Positions 23,531 to 32,652 of a DNA stretch of 64,000 bases are shown one piece after another. The stretch is from Methanobacteriaceae archaeon (GTDB taxonomy: Archaea; Methanobacteriota; Methanobacteria; Methanobacteriales; Methanobacteriaceae), in contig DAHVOW010000006.1 in the NCBI GenBank assembly GCA_027318585.1, positions 10,737-74,736 on the forward strand, read 5' to 3'. Positions within the stretch are counted from its first letter, which is position 1. Each line of letters begins with the position of its first letter. A program made the position numbers and the translations under genes. The notes beneath the pieces are model-generated. The model saw only the letters and a list, made by a program, of their open reading frames with translations. It did not search any database and had not been told where the DNA came from.

Positions 23531-24181
23531 ATGACTAGCGAAACCTCAAAAAGATCCCCGAAAAAAGAAGCGAAATCAAGAACATCCACTAAAGAGAAAA
23601 TATTCAATGTATCCATCGATCTTTTCTCACAAAGAGGTTTTAATGGAGTTTCCATACGAGAAATCGCCCGGGATGTGGGAATCAGAGAAAGTTCCATATA
23701 CAACCACTACCGGAGTAAAGATGCCATAATGAATAGTATTTTCCAGTATTTTAAAGGAGAATTAATTAAAATGAGACCTCCTGAAGCCAGAAATCGGGAA
23801 GATATGGGACAAATTACCCCAGAAGTTTTCCGTCGCCGGGCGCATAGCACCTTAAATCTTTTTAATGACCCGAAGATGGAAAAAATATTCAGAATCATAT
23901 CCAATGAGCAGTTTCGAGATGAAAGAGCCAAAGAAATTGTTTTAGATTATTTGATTCGTGAACCCTACTCCTTCTCCAAGAAGGTTATAGAAATCATGAT
24001 TAGTAACGGGAAAATCGACAAAGTAGACCCTAAAGTTAAAGCCATGGAATTTCAATACCCCATATACTCTTTATTTTTAGAAAATCTTCTTTTAAGGAGT
24101 AATAACTCCGATACAAGTCTAAATGAAAAATTGATTGAAGATCATCTAGATCATTTCGTGAATAGTCTGAAAAAGGAGTAA
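23531..24181 (+). CDS. TetR/AcrR-family regulator of the downstream operon
   Basis: The 216-residue protein has a basic N-terminal extension (SKRSPKKEAKSRTSTKEKIF), then the TetR helix-turn-helix (SIDLFSQRGFNGVSIREIAR; VGIRESSIYNHYRSK). The C-terminal ligand-binding domain is divergent, as usual. GGAG precedes ATG 23531. It is the first gene of a set in which the next starts 4 bases after its stop. Two palindromes flank its TATA box. The ligand may be related to the substrate or product of the reductase/ligase pathway. Confidence 0.92.
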   Translation: MTSETSKRSPKKEAKSRTSTKEKIFNVSIDLFSQRGFNGVSIREIARDVGIRESSIYNHYRSKDAIMNSIFQYFKGELIKMRPPEARNREDMGQITPEVFRRRAHSTLNLFNDPKMEKIFRIISNEQFRDERAKEIVLDYLIREPYSFSKKVIEIMISNGKIDKVDPKVKAMEFQYPIYSLFLENLLLRSNNSDTSLNEKLIEDHLDHFVNSLKKE

Positions 24182-24185
24182 TAAA

Positions 24186-25454
24186 ATGGATGAAGATGCT
24201 GAGCAAGGTTTCCCAAAGCAGGGTTTTCCAAATATCCGAAAGATACTTCTAGTGGGATACAATGGTGCCAACAACACTGGCTCGGAAGCTCGCCTGATTG
24301 CCATCATAGAGGACTTAAGAGCTGTTTTAGGGCAGGATGTCCAAATAACGGTGCCCACCCTCAACGAGGAAAACTTACGCCGTTATCTGGATGAAGACCA
24401 GTATCTGCACATTGCCCCCATCCCCTCCATCTTCTTTTTTGCCATTCGCCAACTGGTTAAAGAGCATGACCTGGTCCTGCTGGTAGAAGGCAGCTGCTAT
24501 ATGGACACCTGGACATCTGCGCTTCTCTGGGCTTTTCTATGGGCCACTAAGTGTGCCCATGATTTCGGGAAGCCCTGTGTAGCCTATGCCGTTGATGCTG
24601 GGAAGCTTTCCTCCCTTAATCAGTATCTGGTTAAAAGAGAGGCCAGTAAAACTGATCTTATAATCACCCGAACTAAATTAGCTACTCAAAGGCTGGAATC
24701 TATCGGAGTCCAAGCCCCTCTAAAAACAACGGCCGACACTGCCTTCACCTTCCATGAAAATCCAGAGGATCGCCACCTTTTAAAGAGTATGTGGCCGGAT
24801 TCAGAGGACGGTGTGGTGGGACTGGCTATTGTGGATTTTTCTCTGTGGCCAGTGGTTATCCGACCCTGGGGGCGGAAAAAGGATCTTTATAAATGGCCTT
24901 ACTATTTCTCCAGATCCAGGGAACGAAATGAATCTAAAGATAAGTTAATTGAGGGATGGTCCCGGATAGCAGATCAGGTAATTGAAAAACGTGATAAAAA
25001 CGTGACCCTGTTCTGTATGGAAGAAGTTGATGAACCTCTAGCCCGAGATATACTGGAAACGATGGTTCATAAAGATAGATGTCGGATCCTATCCTCCCGG
25101 GATTTCAATGCATCCCAGATGACGGGCATGCTTTGTCAACTGGATCTGCTTGTAACCTCCCGCTATCATGCCTCGGTACTATCTTTAAGGGCTAATGTTC
25201 CCCAGATAGCAGTGGGCCACGACCCCCGACTGGAAGGCATATATCATGATCTGGACCTCTACCATGACTACTTTATTTGCAATACAGCCCCTAAATTATG
25301 GCAAGATCTTGAGGAAAAGATAAGTTTCCTTTTAGAAAATTCTGCTCTACAGCAAGATGTCCTTAAGAAGGGTTATGAAGAGCAGCTCAGTCTATCCTTA
25401 AACAGCAAGATGTTGCTGGAAGAGTTTCTAGGAAAATTGGATGTGGATGTATGA
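24186..25454 (+). CDS. Polysaccharide pyruvyl transferase family protein
   Basis: The 422-residue protein has a GT-B-like pyruvyltransferase (PF04230-type) layout: ILLVGYNGANNTGSEARL near the N-terminus, VLLVEGSCYMDTW, GKPCVAYAVDAGKL, and the C-terminal LLVTSRYHASVLSLRANVPQIAVG. Family members transfer pyruvate as a ketal to sugars or act on secondary cell-wall polymers. A short local repeat (GFPKQ/GFPN) starts the protein. An AAAGGAG site precedes it, and its stop overlaps the next start (ATGA). The acceptor is unknown. Confidence 0.85.
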   Translation: MDEDAEQGFPKQGFPNIRKILLVGYNGANNTGSEARLIAIIEDLRAVLGQDVQITVPTLNEENLRRYLDEDQYLHIAPIPSIFFFAIRQLVKEHDLVLLVEGSCYMDTWTSALLWAFLWATKCAHDFGKPCVAYAVDAGKLSSLNQYLVKREASKTDLIITRTKLATQRLESIGVQAPLKTTADTAFTFHENPEDRHLLKSMWPDSEDGVVGLAIVDFSLWPVVIRPWGRKKDLYKWPYYFSRSRERNESKDKLIEGWSRIADQVIEKRDKNVTLFCMEEVDEPLARDILETMVHKDRCRILSSRDFNASQMTGMLCQLDLLVTSRYHASVLSLRANVPQIAVGHDPRLEGIYHDLDLYHDYFICNTAPKLWQDLEEKISFLLENSALQQDVLKKGYEEQLSLSLNSKMLLEEFLGKLDVDV

Positions 25455-28222
25455 CTGATCTAATCCTGATTACCGGGGCCAACGGATTTATTGGAACTCA
25501 AATTACTCTTTGGTTACTTAAAAATACGGATAAGCACATCTTAGCCATGGTACATGCTGATAATGAGGAATATGCCAATAAACATCTTAAAAGAGCATGG
25601 TGGGAATGGCCAGAGCTATTAAATGCTTTAGGAGATAGGGTGGATGTTATTCCAGGGGATGTAACCAGGGAAAATCTAGGCTGGGATGATGACACTTATT
25701 CCGGGGTGGCTTTAAAAGTCAACTACATTATTCACACCGTGGCTGATCTGAGATTACACTCCCCATTGGCAGATTTGAATAAAACCAACCTGCAGGGAAC
25801 ACTTAATCTTCTGAAACTAGCAGAGAGTGCATCTATTAATGGGAATTTCCAGCGATTCTCCCACCTTTCAACGGCCTACGTAGCCGGTAAAAATCAGGGA
25901 GAAATTGGAGAAGATGAAATAAGCAGTTCCCATGGATTCTGGAGTAACTACGAGGAGAGTAAGTATGAGGCTGAAAAGGCGGTGCGAAAGTCCGGGCTAC
26001 CCTATACCATCTTCCGACCAGGAATGGTGGTAGGAAATTCAGAAACAGGAAAGATAAAAACATTCAACACTTTATACGTTCTTTTAAAACTATATCTAAA
26101 TGGCAAACTACGTTTCATCCCTACCAGCTCTCATATGAAACTCAATCCGGTGCCAGTGGACTATGTGGCCCGTGCGGTGGGAGTTCTAACTTTAAACTAC
26201 GAGGCTCTAGATAAAACTTTCCACCTAACCCCTCCCCTTTCCCAGATGCCCACCATAAAAGATATTCTGGAAGAAACCCGCAGATGGGCCCTGAAAAATC
26301 TGCAACTAAATCTTCCCCGGCCCTTTTTTGTCCCAATTTCACCCATAATACAAAGATGGAAGCCATCATCAGATAAAAATCGAAAGCCAGGACTTCTGGA
26401 TTTACTACTTACCCTGGCCCCTTATCTTGATGAAAAAAGGGTCTTTAAAAATGAAAATACCGAAAAATTTTTAGGGCCTTATGACTTGGACTGGAAAGAA
26501 TACCTCCCCCATCTGCTGGAATATGCTGTTTATCAAGGATTTTTCCACCGCTCAGAAAGAACCGTTCATGAACAAGTCCTCTTCCGGTTAAAAAGCCAAA
26601 GTTTCCCGGTGAAGTTCTACGATGTGGTAAATGGCCAGGTTAAGGAAAAATCAGCGGACCTTATGTATGATGATATTTTAAGGGCCACCAGTGCCCTTCA
26701 AAAATTAGGGGTCCAGAGACAGGATCGGGTGGCCCTGGTGGGACTCAATAGCACCCGTTATCTCACTCTGGAAGTAGCTATAGGCCTTATTGGAGCGGTG
26801 AGTGTTCCTCTGTACTACACCAGCCCCCCTCGTGAAATAAAAAATATTATTAAGTCTTGTGGGGCCAAAATCCTGTTCATAGGCACTCCTCACCTCATGA
26901 AACGATTGGAGGAGTTGGATAAAAAGGTGACCATGATTTCTTTCTGCCGGGAATCACAGAAAATTCCGGCTAAGATATTGTCCTGGACCTCATTTTTAGG
27001 AAAAGGAGATTTAACTCAAACCCCATCACTGGTTGAATTTAGCGACTTGGCTACCATCCGTTACACTTCTGGAACCACCGGTACCCCGAAAGGAGTTACC
27101 TTCAACCATGGAAACCTGCGCTGGATGGCGGAGTCCATGGCCTCACTACCATCATGGGAAGAAAGAAACCGTGAAGTCAGATATCTATCATTTTTACCCA
27201 TGAATCATGTAGTAGAGGGAATACTGGGCACTCTTGCACCCTATTATGCCCCAGCGCCACTGAAACTATTCTTTCTCGAAGATTTTTATGAACTACCGGC
27301 GACCTTGCCCCTGGTACGGCCCACCATATTCTTCTCAGTGCCCCGATTTTATGAGAAAATGTGGTCTCAGCTTAAAGATAGTTCCATTGGAAGGCATTAT
27401 CTCCAGTTAGGAGATGGAGTAATTAAGAAAATCCTGAAACCAATCTTACGTCGATCAATTCTTAAAAAAGCCGGGTTGAATAAGTGCAGACAGTTAATTG
27501 TGGGATCAGCAACTTCCAGTCAGCAGTTACTTCAAGATTATCATGATCTAGGCGTGGAAATACACAATGCCTACGGACTCACCGAAGCACCATTAGTTAG
27601 CCTCAATCGCCATGGAAACAACCGTATAGGGACCGTAGGTGAACCTCTACCCGAAACGAAAGTGATCTTCAGCCAGGAGGATGAATTGATGGTTAAAGGA
27701 CCTCAAGTAACCCCTGGCTACTTTGAAGATGAACTAGAATCCCCCCTAAAAGATGGTTGGTTATATACTGGTGATTTGGGATACATAAATCCGGAAGGTA
27801 GTTTGGTTATTACCGGAAGGAGAAAAGAGCTAATCATTAATTCCTACGGAAAAAGTATCGACCCCCTCCATATTGAGGCCTTACTGAGAGAACTCCCCCA
27901 GGTAGCAGAGGTAATGCTGGTGGGGGAAGGCAAACCATATTTAAGTGCTCTGTTATGGGTGGATGATGATTACAGTTCAGAACAGATATCCCGGGAAATT
28001 TCAAAAATAAACCAGAACCTTTCCCACCCGAAACAGATTAAAAAGTGGGCCATCATCGCCAACGATCTGTCCATTGAAGGAGGAGATCTGACGGCTAATA
28101 TGAAACTTAAAAGGGAACTAATAAGCATCCGTTACCAAAAAGTGATCAATGGATTATATCAGGGGATTATGGAACCCTGTGTACTGGATTTTGGCCAGTG
28201 GGAGATAGATAATGAGTCTTAA
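25451..28222 (+). CDS. Fusion of NAD-binding thioester-reductase-like domain and AMP-forming acyl ligase
   Basis: The 923-residue protein has two enzyme domains. Residues 1 to about 370 form a reductase of the NAD_binding_4 type: TGANGFIGT at 7-15, the YxxxK active site in SNYEESKYEAEK near 167-171, and RPGMVVGNSETGK. Residues about 385-915 form an acyl-AMP ligase: YTSGTTGTPKGV near 537, NAYGLTEAP near 705, YTGDLGY near 772, and the C-terminal lysine in TANMKLKREL. No carrier-protein domain with a DSL-type serine is seen between or after them. The likely chemistry is activation of a carboxylic acid and reduction of its thioester to an aldehyde or alcohol. The substrate is unknown. Confidence 0.85.
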   Translation: MTDLILITGANGFIGTQITLWLLKNTDKHILAMVHADNEEYANKHLKRAWWEWPELLNALGDRVDVIPGDVTRENLGWDDDTYSGVALKVNYIIHTVADLRLHSPLADLNKTNLQGTLNLLKLAESASINGNFQRFSHLSTAYVAGKNQGEIGEDEISSSHGFWSNYEESKYEAEKAVRKSGLPYTIFRPGMVVGNSETGKIKTFNTLYVLLKLYLNGKLRFIPTSSHMKLNPVPVDYVARAVGVLTLNYEALDKTFHLTPPLSQMPTIKDILEETRRWALKNLQLNLPRPFFVPISPIIQRWKPSSDKNRKPGLLDLLLTLAPYLDEKRVFKNENTEKFLGPYDLDWKEYLPHLLEYAVYQGFFHRSERTVHEQVLFRLKSQSFPVKFYDVVNGQVKEKSADLMYDDILRATSALQKLGVQRQDRVALVGLNSTRYLTLEVAIGLIGAVSVPLYYTSPPREIKNIIKSCGAKILFIGTPHLMKRLEELDKKVTMISFCRESQKIPAKILSWTSFLGKGDLTQTPSLVEFSDLATIRYTSGTTGTPKGVTFNHGNLRWMAESMASLPSWEERNREVRYLSFLPMNHVVEGILGTLAPYYAPAPLKLFFLEDFYELPATLPLVRPTIFFSVPRFYEKMWSQLKDSSIGRHYLQLGDGVIKKILKPILRRSILKKAGLNKCRQLIVGSATSSQQLLQDYHDLGVEIHNAYGLTEAPLVSLNRHGNNRIGTVGEPLPETKVIFSQEDELMVKGPQVTPGYFEDELESPLKDGWLYTGDLGYINPEGSLVITGRRKELIINSYGKSIDPLHIEALLRELPQVAEVMLVGEGKPYLSALLWVDDDYSSEQISREISKINQNLSHPKQIKKWAIIANDLSIEGGDLTANMKLKRELISIRYQKVINGLYQGIMEPCVLDFGQWEIDNES

Positions 28223-28817
28223 ACTGGATTTATTATCACTCTGGATGCCAGAATTTATCATTAGAAAAGAAATTGAATACATCGCTAAAATCACCATAGG
28301 AGAACTGGACAAGTTGATTATGGAAAATGCACCCTCAAAATCAAAATCATTAAAAAAACCCAAATTAGACGGCAACAGTATGAATATGAGGATGGAAATG
28401 TCTTCAGCACATGAAAATCGGGTTAAATTACTGATCCAGGTTCTGGGGCGTGATAAAGCCATACAGATGAGTAGAGAAGCCCTCTTCAGCACGGGTCAGG
28501 AGCTGGGATTCCAGTTGAAGGGGAGATTGGGAGTTGGAGATAATCTGGCCGAGCTAGTTAAAGCAGCACGCATTCTTTATAAAGTACTGGGGATTGATTT
28601 TAAAGTCAAAACTACCGAAAATGGAACGACTTTGGTGGTTAATCGTTGCCAGCTTGCTTCATATTATTCCCCAGATACTTGTCTAGTCCTCAGCGCCACC
28701 GATGAGGGTGTGGTGCAGGGTTTAAACCCCCATCTGTCCATGAGTTTTAATAAACGTATTGCGGCCGGGTCCCCCTGTTGTCTGGCGCCCATCACGGGGG
28801 TAGGAGGAATGAGATGA
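28212..28817 (+). CDS. Small protein resembling L-2-amino-thiazoline-4-carboxylate hydrolase family
   Basis: The 201-residue protein has a helical N-terminal half and a C-terminal alpha/beta half with four cysteines (RCQLASYYSPDTC and AAGSPCCLAPI). The late AAGxxCC pattern recalls the thiazoline-hydrolase-like family, but the match is by eye and weak. It overlaps the ligase gene by 11 bases and the GMC gene by 4, so it is certainly part of the operon. It might bind a thioester or heme; I do not assign a function. Confidence 0.6.
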   Translation: MSLKLDLLSLWMPEFIIRKEIEYIAKITIGELDKLIMENAPSKSKSLKKPKLDGNSMNMRMEMSSAHENRVKLLIQVLGRDKAIQMSREALFSTGQELGFQLKGRLGVGDNLAELVKAARILYKVLGIDFKVKTTENGTTLVVNRCQLASYYSPDTCLVLSATDEGVVQGLNPHLSMSFNKRIAAGSPCCLAPITGVGGMR

Positions 28818-30103
28818 GGGCCATTGTGGTGGGTACCGGCGCCGGAGGTGCCACTGCCGCGCGTGAGTTGCAGTCGGCAGGTTTCGAAGTGTGTATACTG
28901 GAATCAGGATCATCATTTAAACCTTTCACTCGAAATTTATCCTGGAGCGAACCATTACGTCGTTTAGGACTCTTAGGTGGGGAGAAAAACTTTCGACACC
29001 TCTTCCCCGCCATGGATATACACCGTTCATCTGAGGATCTGGTTCTGGTGAGGGGACTTACCACCGGAGGCTCCACCGTTCTATCCTGCGGTAACCTGGT
29101 CCGGACTGATAATGGACTAAAAGAGATAGGACTGGACTTAACCCCAGAATTCCAGGAACTTGAAGATGAATTAAATCCAATCCCTATTCCTGAGGACAAA
29201 TGGAGGCCTTTAACCAGGAAGATGTTCCAATCCGCCCAGGATATGGGACTAGATCCTAAACCTACCCCCAAAGCTGTGGATCCACAACGGTGTACCGGGT
29301 GTGGTCTGTGCGAATTGGGCTGCAGGGTAGCTGCTCGCTGGGACTCTAGAAGATTCCTCAAAGAAGCCATTAACAGAGGGGCCATTTTGCACACCCGCAC
29401 ACCGGTAAAGGAGATCATCGTAGCCCATAACATGGTTAAAGGGGTCCTGGCCAGGTACCAAGGTAGAAAGACTATTATAAAGGGAGATGTGGTAGTCCTT
29501 GCCGCAGGGGGAATTGGCACGGCCCAGATACTTAAAAATTCAGGGCTGGATGTGAAGGACAATCTGTGGGCGGACATTGTGCTGACTCTGGGAGGAGTCT
29601 CCAAGGGAGCTCATCAACTAGAAGAACCCCCCATGGTGTGGTACACGAAACATGAAGATTTTATTCTGTCCCCCTATTTGGATGTTCTCTCCCATTTCTT
29701 CCATAAGCCCTGGCGAAATGTATCTATTGACGACAGGGTTGGTTTGATGATTAAACTTGCCGATGTAGAAGAAGGGACTGTTTATGCTGATGGCCAAGTA
29801 GAAAAAAGCCTCACCAGCATTGATCAAATCCGTCTAGACCAAGCCATTAAGTATGCATCCCAGGTTATGGATGGTGCCGGAGTGTCCCGGCCATTCATCC
29901 AGGGTATGTACAATGGAGGGCACTTGGGAGGCACAGTTTCCCTCAAAAAGGAAGATGTTAAAAACATGAGGCCTTCCTGGTTACCAGAAGGCCTGTGGGT
30001 GGCGGACTTATCCCTGGCACCACGTTCGCAGGGGATGCCCACCATACTCCTCACTGCCGCCCTAGCCCTGAAGGTGGCACGTAAGATAATTGCCGAAAAT
30101 TAA
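28814..30103 (+). CDS. GMC-family FAD-dependent oxidoreductase with four-cysteine motif
   Basis: The 429-residue protein has the FAD-binding loop VVGTGAGGATAARELQ at the N-terminus, TTGGSTVLSCGNLVR (the GMC substrate/FAD region) near residue 85, VVLAAGGIGTAQIL, and the C-terminal GLWVADLSLAPRSQGMPTI. At about residues 160-170, CTGCGLCELGC has ferredoxin spacing and may bind 4Fe-4S. Relatives oxidise long-chain alcohols or sugars. ATG 28814 overlaps the previous stop and follows GGAGG. It is the last gene of the TetR operon and converges with ehbP. Confidence 0.85.
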   Translation: MRAIVVGTGAGGATAARELQSAGFEVCILESGSSFKPFTRNLSWSEPLRRLGLLGGEKNFRHLFPAMDIHRSSEDLVLVRGLTTGGSTVLSCGNLVRTDNGLKEIGLDLTPEFQELEDELNPIPIPEDKWRPLTRKMFQSAQDMGLDPKPTPKAVDPQRCTGCGLCELGCRVAARWDSRRFLKEAINRGAILHTRTPVKEIIVAHNMVKGVLARYQGRKTIIKGDVVVLAAGGIGTAQILKNSGLDVKDNLWADIVLTLGGVSKGAHQLEEPPMVWYTKHEDFILSPYLDVLSHFFHKPWRNVSIDDRVGLMIKLADVEEGTVYADGQVEKSLTSIDQIRLDQAIKYASQVMDGAGVSRPFIQGMYNGGHLGGTVSLKKEDVKNMRPSWLPEGLWVADLSLAPRSQGMPTILLTAALALKVARKIIAEN

Positions 30104-30162
30104 AAAAAATTAGGGATAGATGTGAATAATTAAAAAATAATAGGTTGAAAATGATATTCCCT

Positions 30163-30426
30163 TTAATTCATATCGGCCTTTAATTTCTCCAGCTTAGCCT
30201 TTGCCTTTCGAAATTTACTGAGGTAATTATCTTCCTCGGTGAGTGGAATGATTTCCAGGCCCAGCTCTCGGTGCTCATCAACCCATTCTTCGTTAAACAC
30301 CGGTACCTCTATCTTGATAAACTCTTCCGTCGGATTTACCACAATGATGTTACGGTAGGGAAAATCCCACTCCACAATGTATCCCCCCAGACTGATTATG
30401 TGCAGGGGTCTTATCACAATTTTCAT
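30163..30426 (-). CDS. ehbP: Energy-converting hydrogenase B subunit P
   Basis: This small soluble protein of 87 residues (MKIVIRPLHIISLGGYIVEW, then YRNIIVVNPTEEFIKIEVP) fits the hydrophilic EhbP subunit by sequence memory and by position directly after ehbO. It ends in a charged helix (KFRKAKAKLEKLKADM). Its role in the complex is unknown. GGTGATCAA precedes the ATG. It is the last gene of the Ehb block here; no EhbQ follows, since the GMC oxidoreductase converges on it. Confidence 0.8.
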   Translation of the reverse strand: MKIVIRPLHIISLGGYIVEWDFPYRNIIVVNPTEEFIKIEVPVFNEEWVDEHRELGLEIIPLTEEDNYLSKFRKAKAKLEKLKADMN

Positions 30427-30465
30427 TTGATCACCATTATTTTGATAATTTGAACAACATTCACT

Positions 30466-31455
30466 CTACAGGAAGGCCGCTACTATGGCCAGAACTCCCA
30501 GTATAGACACTGCAGCCACGGTGGGGTAGAACTGCTTGTAAGTGAAGATGGGGGAGAAGGCGCTCATAACTCCCATTATCATTGGGAAGAGCAGTGCCAC
30601 CACCAGGGTAATTATGAAACTGGGGTTGAGGATGTTGGGGGCTATTCCCAAAAACAGGGTGGCGAAGAGAGTGGCCAGGACGAACATCAGGAATCCTCTG
30701 GTCAAATAAACATAAGAGCGATATTTAGCAGCATATTCCAAATAAGGGCCCTCAATAACGTCAGCTTTGGTTTTTAAAATGGCAAAGGGATACTCGTTTA
30801 AGAGTATCATATAGCCAATGAAGAACACCACTGCACCCAGTGCTCCGGCCACCGTGAAGAGGATGGGTCCATTTTGCTGCTGGTAGGCCACGATATCCGC
30901 TAAGTATATGCTTCCGGTCACGGCCACTGACACGAAAAGTGCAATGTAAACCGGGAAGGAACCGAATGCTATTAGTCTAAATGCGCGTAGAGTACTCAAT
31001 TCTTCCAGGAAGGTACGGGGCGTTTCTGGATGTTTAGCTCCTTTAGCCATATCCGGGAAAGGCATGCGTACCGATAGGATGGACTTAGAGAGACTTCCCA
31101 TAAACATGTACATGATCTCTTCAACTTTTAAAAGGCCTACAATGGCAATAACACTAGCAAACGCCCCTAAAAAGTACATTTCAGGGATTAATATTACTAA
31201 AAGTACCATGATTACAATCAAACTAATAAGTGGTAGTGAATTGTATAGTCCAGGCATAGGGGAGTTGGGACTTATGGTTTGCTTGAAAAAGAATTTAATG
31301 GGAGCCATGATCCCGGGGCTGGTAATGGGTGGTCCTACCCTTTGCTGGATCCGGGCGTGGATGAACTTGCGTTCAATACCCGGTAGCAAGAGGCTGACGA
31401 TGAAGGCCACCACCAGGGTGCCAATTACTCCTATCAGGGAATATGTGATGTTCAT
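30466..31455 (-). CDS. ehbO: Energy-converting hydrogenase B membrane subunit O (NuoH-like)
   Basis: The 329-residue polytopic protein has about eight hydrophobic helices and the NuoH/HycD-type loop ERKFIHARIQQRVGPP near residues 28-43, plus LLNEYPFAILKTKADVIEGPYLEY later. These glutamate-rich loops connect the hydrogenase module to the ion channel. GAGGAGA precedes ATG 31455. It lies 12 bases after ehbN. Confidence 0.92.
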   Translation of the reverse strand: MNITYSLIGVIGTLVVAFIVSLLLPGIERKFIHARIQQRVGPPITSPGIMAPIKFFFKQTISPNSPMPGLYNSLPLISLIVIMVLLVILIPEMYFLGAFASVIAIVGLLKVEEIMYMFMGSLSKSILSVRMPFPDMAKGAKHPETPRTFLEELSTLRAFRLIAFGSFPVYIALFVSVAVTGSIYLADIVAYQQQNGPILFTVAGALGAVVFFIGYMILLNEYPFAILKTKADVIEGPYLEYAAKYRSYVYLTRGFLMFVLATLFATLFLGIAPNILNPSFIITLVVALLFPMIMGVMSAFSPIFTYKQFYPTVAAVSILGVLAIVAAFL

Positions 31456-31467
31456 GGTTTATTCTCC

Positions 31468-32595
31468 TCATATCTTGATTATCTGGATTGCTCTATCGGT
31501 ACAGGTGAAACAGGGATCACACTGTACAATGGACAGTTGCGCGTCAGTGATGTGATGACCAATACAGGCATGCTGCATGGCACCGATGTTAGCCATGGAC
31601 GGAGTCCTGATTACACAATGTCGTACCCGGCCGTCTTCCAGGGCATAGGAATGATAAAGGGTGCCTCTTGGCACTTCTATATAGCTCTTGGTAAGGGGTG
31701 TGTCTTTCATTTCCCAGCTACGATTGGTTATGGGTCCCTCCGGGAGGTCCCTTATGGCCTGGCGGATAATCTTGATAGACTCCGGGATTTCAAATACCCG
31801 CACCAGTAGTTGGGACTTCACATCCCCCCCATCCTGGGTGATAACCTCGAAATCAAAGGGTTCATACTCTTTCATTTCTGTACGAAGGTCCTTTTTAACT
31901 CCAGTTGCACGAAGGGTAGGCCCGGTGCAGGCCAGTCGAATAGCATCCTCCTGACTTATAACTCCCACGTTGGTAATCCTACTCATAATCATGGGGTCGG
32001 ATACGAAACGATCCGCGAACGCGGTAAGCCGTTCCTCCATTAAATCCATACCATCCTTGAGTTGTTGGATACGGTTATCATCCAGTTCGCAGCGTGGACG
32101 GACGCCTCCAAGGATGGATGCCCCATATTGGACCCGGTTACCGCCGATCATCCCTAAAAGATCCATAACCGTTTCCCGAATGTAGAATAATCTCATTGAA
32201 AAGGTTCCATGACCTAGAACCTCGTTTCCATGGGCCAGATATAAGCAATGACTGTGTAGTCTTTCCAGTTCTTCCATTATTATCCGGATATATTGAGCTC
32301 TTTCTGGCACTTCAATATCCAAGGCCTTTTCTCCCACTAAACAGGAGTTCCAGATATGACTGTTTGAACATATTCCACAAATTTTCTCAGTTAGACTGTT
32401 GGCCTTCTCCACTGGGAGGCCTTCCATGATTCGTTCCACCCCCCGATGATTTACTCCCACTGTTATCTCAGCATCCCGGACTATCTCATCTTCCACAAAT
32501 AGGCGCACCCGGTAAGGTTCCAGGGCGGCCGGGTGGACAGTCCCCATGGGCACTTCAGCCTCAATGACCGTCTGGTTTGGTTTATTATCATCCAT
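31468..32595 (-). CDS. ehbN: Energy-converting hydrogenase B large subunit (Ni-Fe)
   Basis: This is the catalytic [NiFe] subunit, 375 residues. Both Ni-binding cysteine pairs are present: EKICGICSNSH near residue 70 and CDPCFTCTDR at the C-terminus. GVNHRGVERIMEG near the start is typical of the group 4 large subunit. Ehb couples ion flow to ferredoxin reduction with H2 for carbon assimilation in hydrogenotrophic methanogens. A maturation protease site after the C-terminal pair is not obvious, as in other group 4 enzymes. Confidence 0.95.
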   Translation of the reverse strand: MDDNKPNQTVIEAEVPMGTVHPAALEPYRVRLFVEDEIVRDAEITVGVNHRGVERIMEGLPVEKANSLTEKICGICSNSHIWNSCLVGEKALDIEVPERAQYIRIIMEELERLHSHCLYLAHGNEVLGHGTFSMRLFYIRETVMDLLGMIGGNRVQYGASILGGVRPRCELDDNRIQQLKDGMDLMEERLTAFADRFVSDPMIMSRITNVGVISQEDAIRLACTGPTLRATGVKKDLRTEMKEYEPFDFEVITQDGGDVKSQLLVRVFEIPESIKIIRQAIRDLPEGPITNRSWEMKDTPLTKSYIEVPRGTLYHSYALEDGRVRHCVIRTPSMANIGAMQHACIGHHITDAQLSIVQCDPCFTCTDRAIQIIKI

Positions 32596-32652
32596 TGATT
32601 TACACCTTCATAAGTTTTATATAACTTCCATTTTTAAATTTGCTTGATTTAA

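Noticed and set aside
28792..29604. 270-codon minus-strand frame opposite the GMC gene
   Set aside because: It is a serine/proline-rich antisense frame produced by codon bias of the GMC gene and has no start signal.
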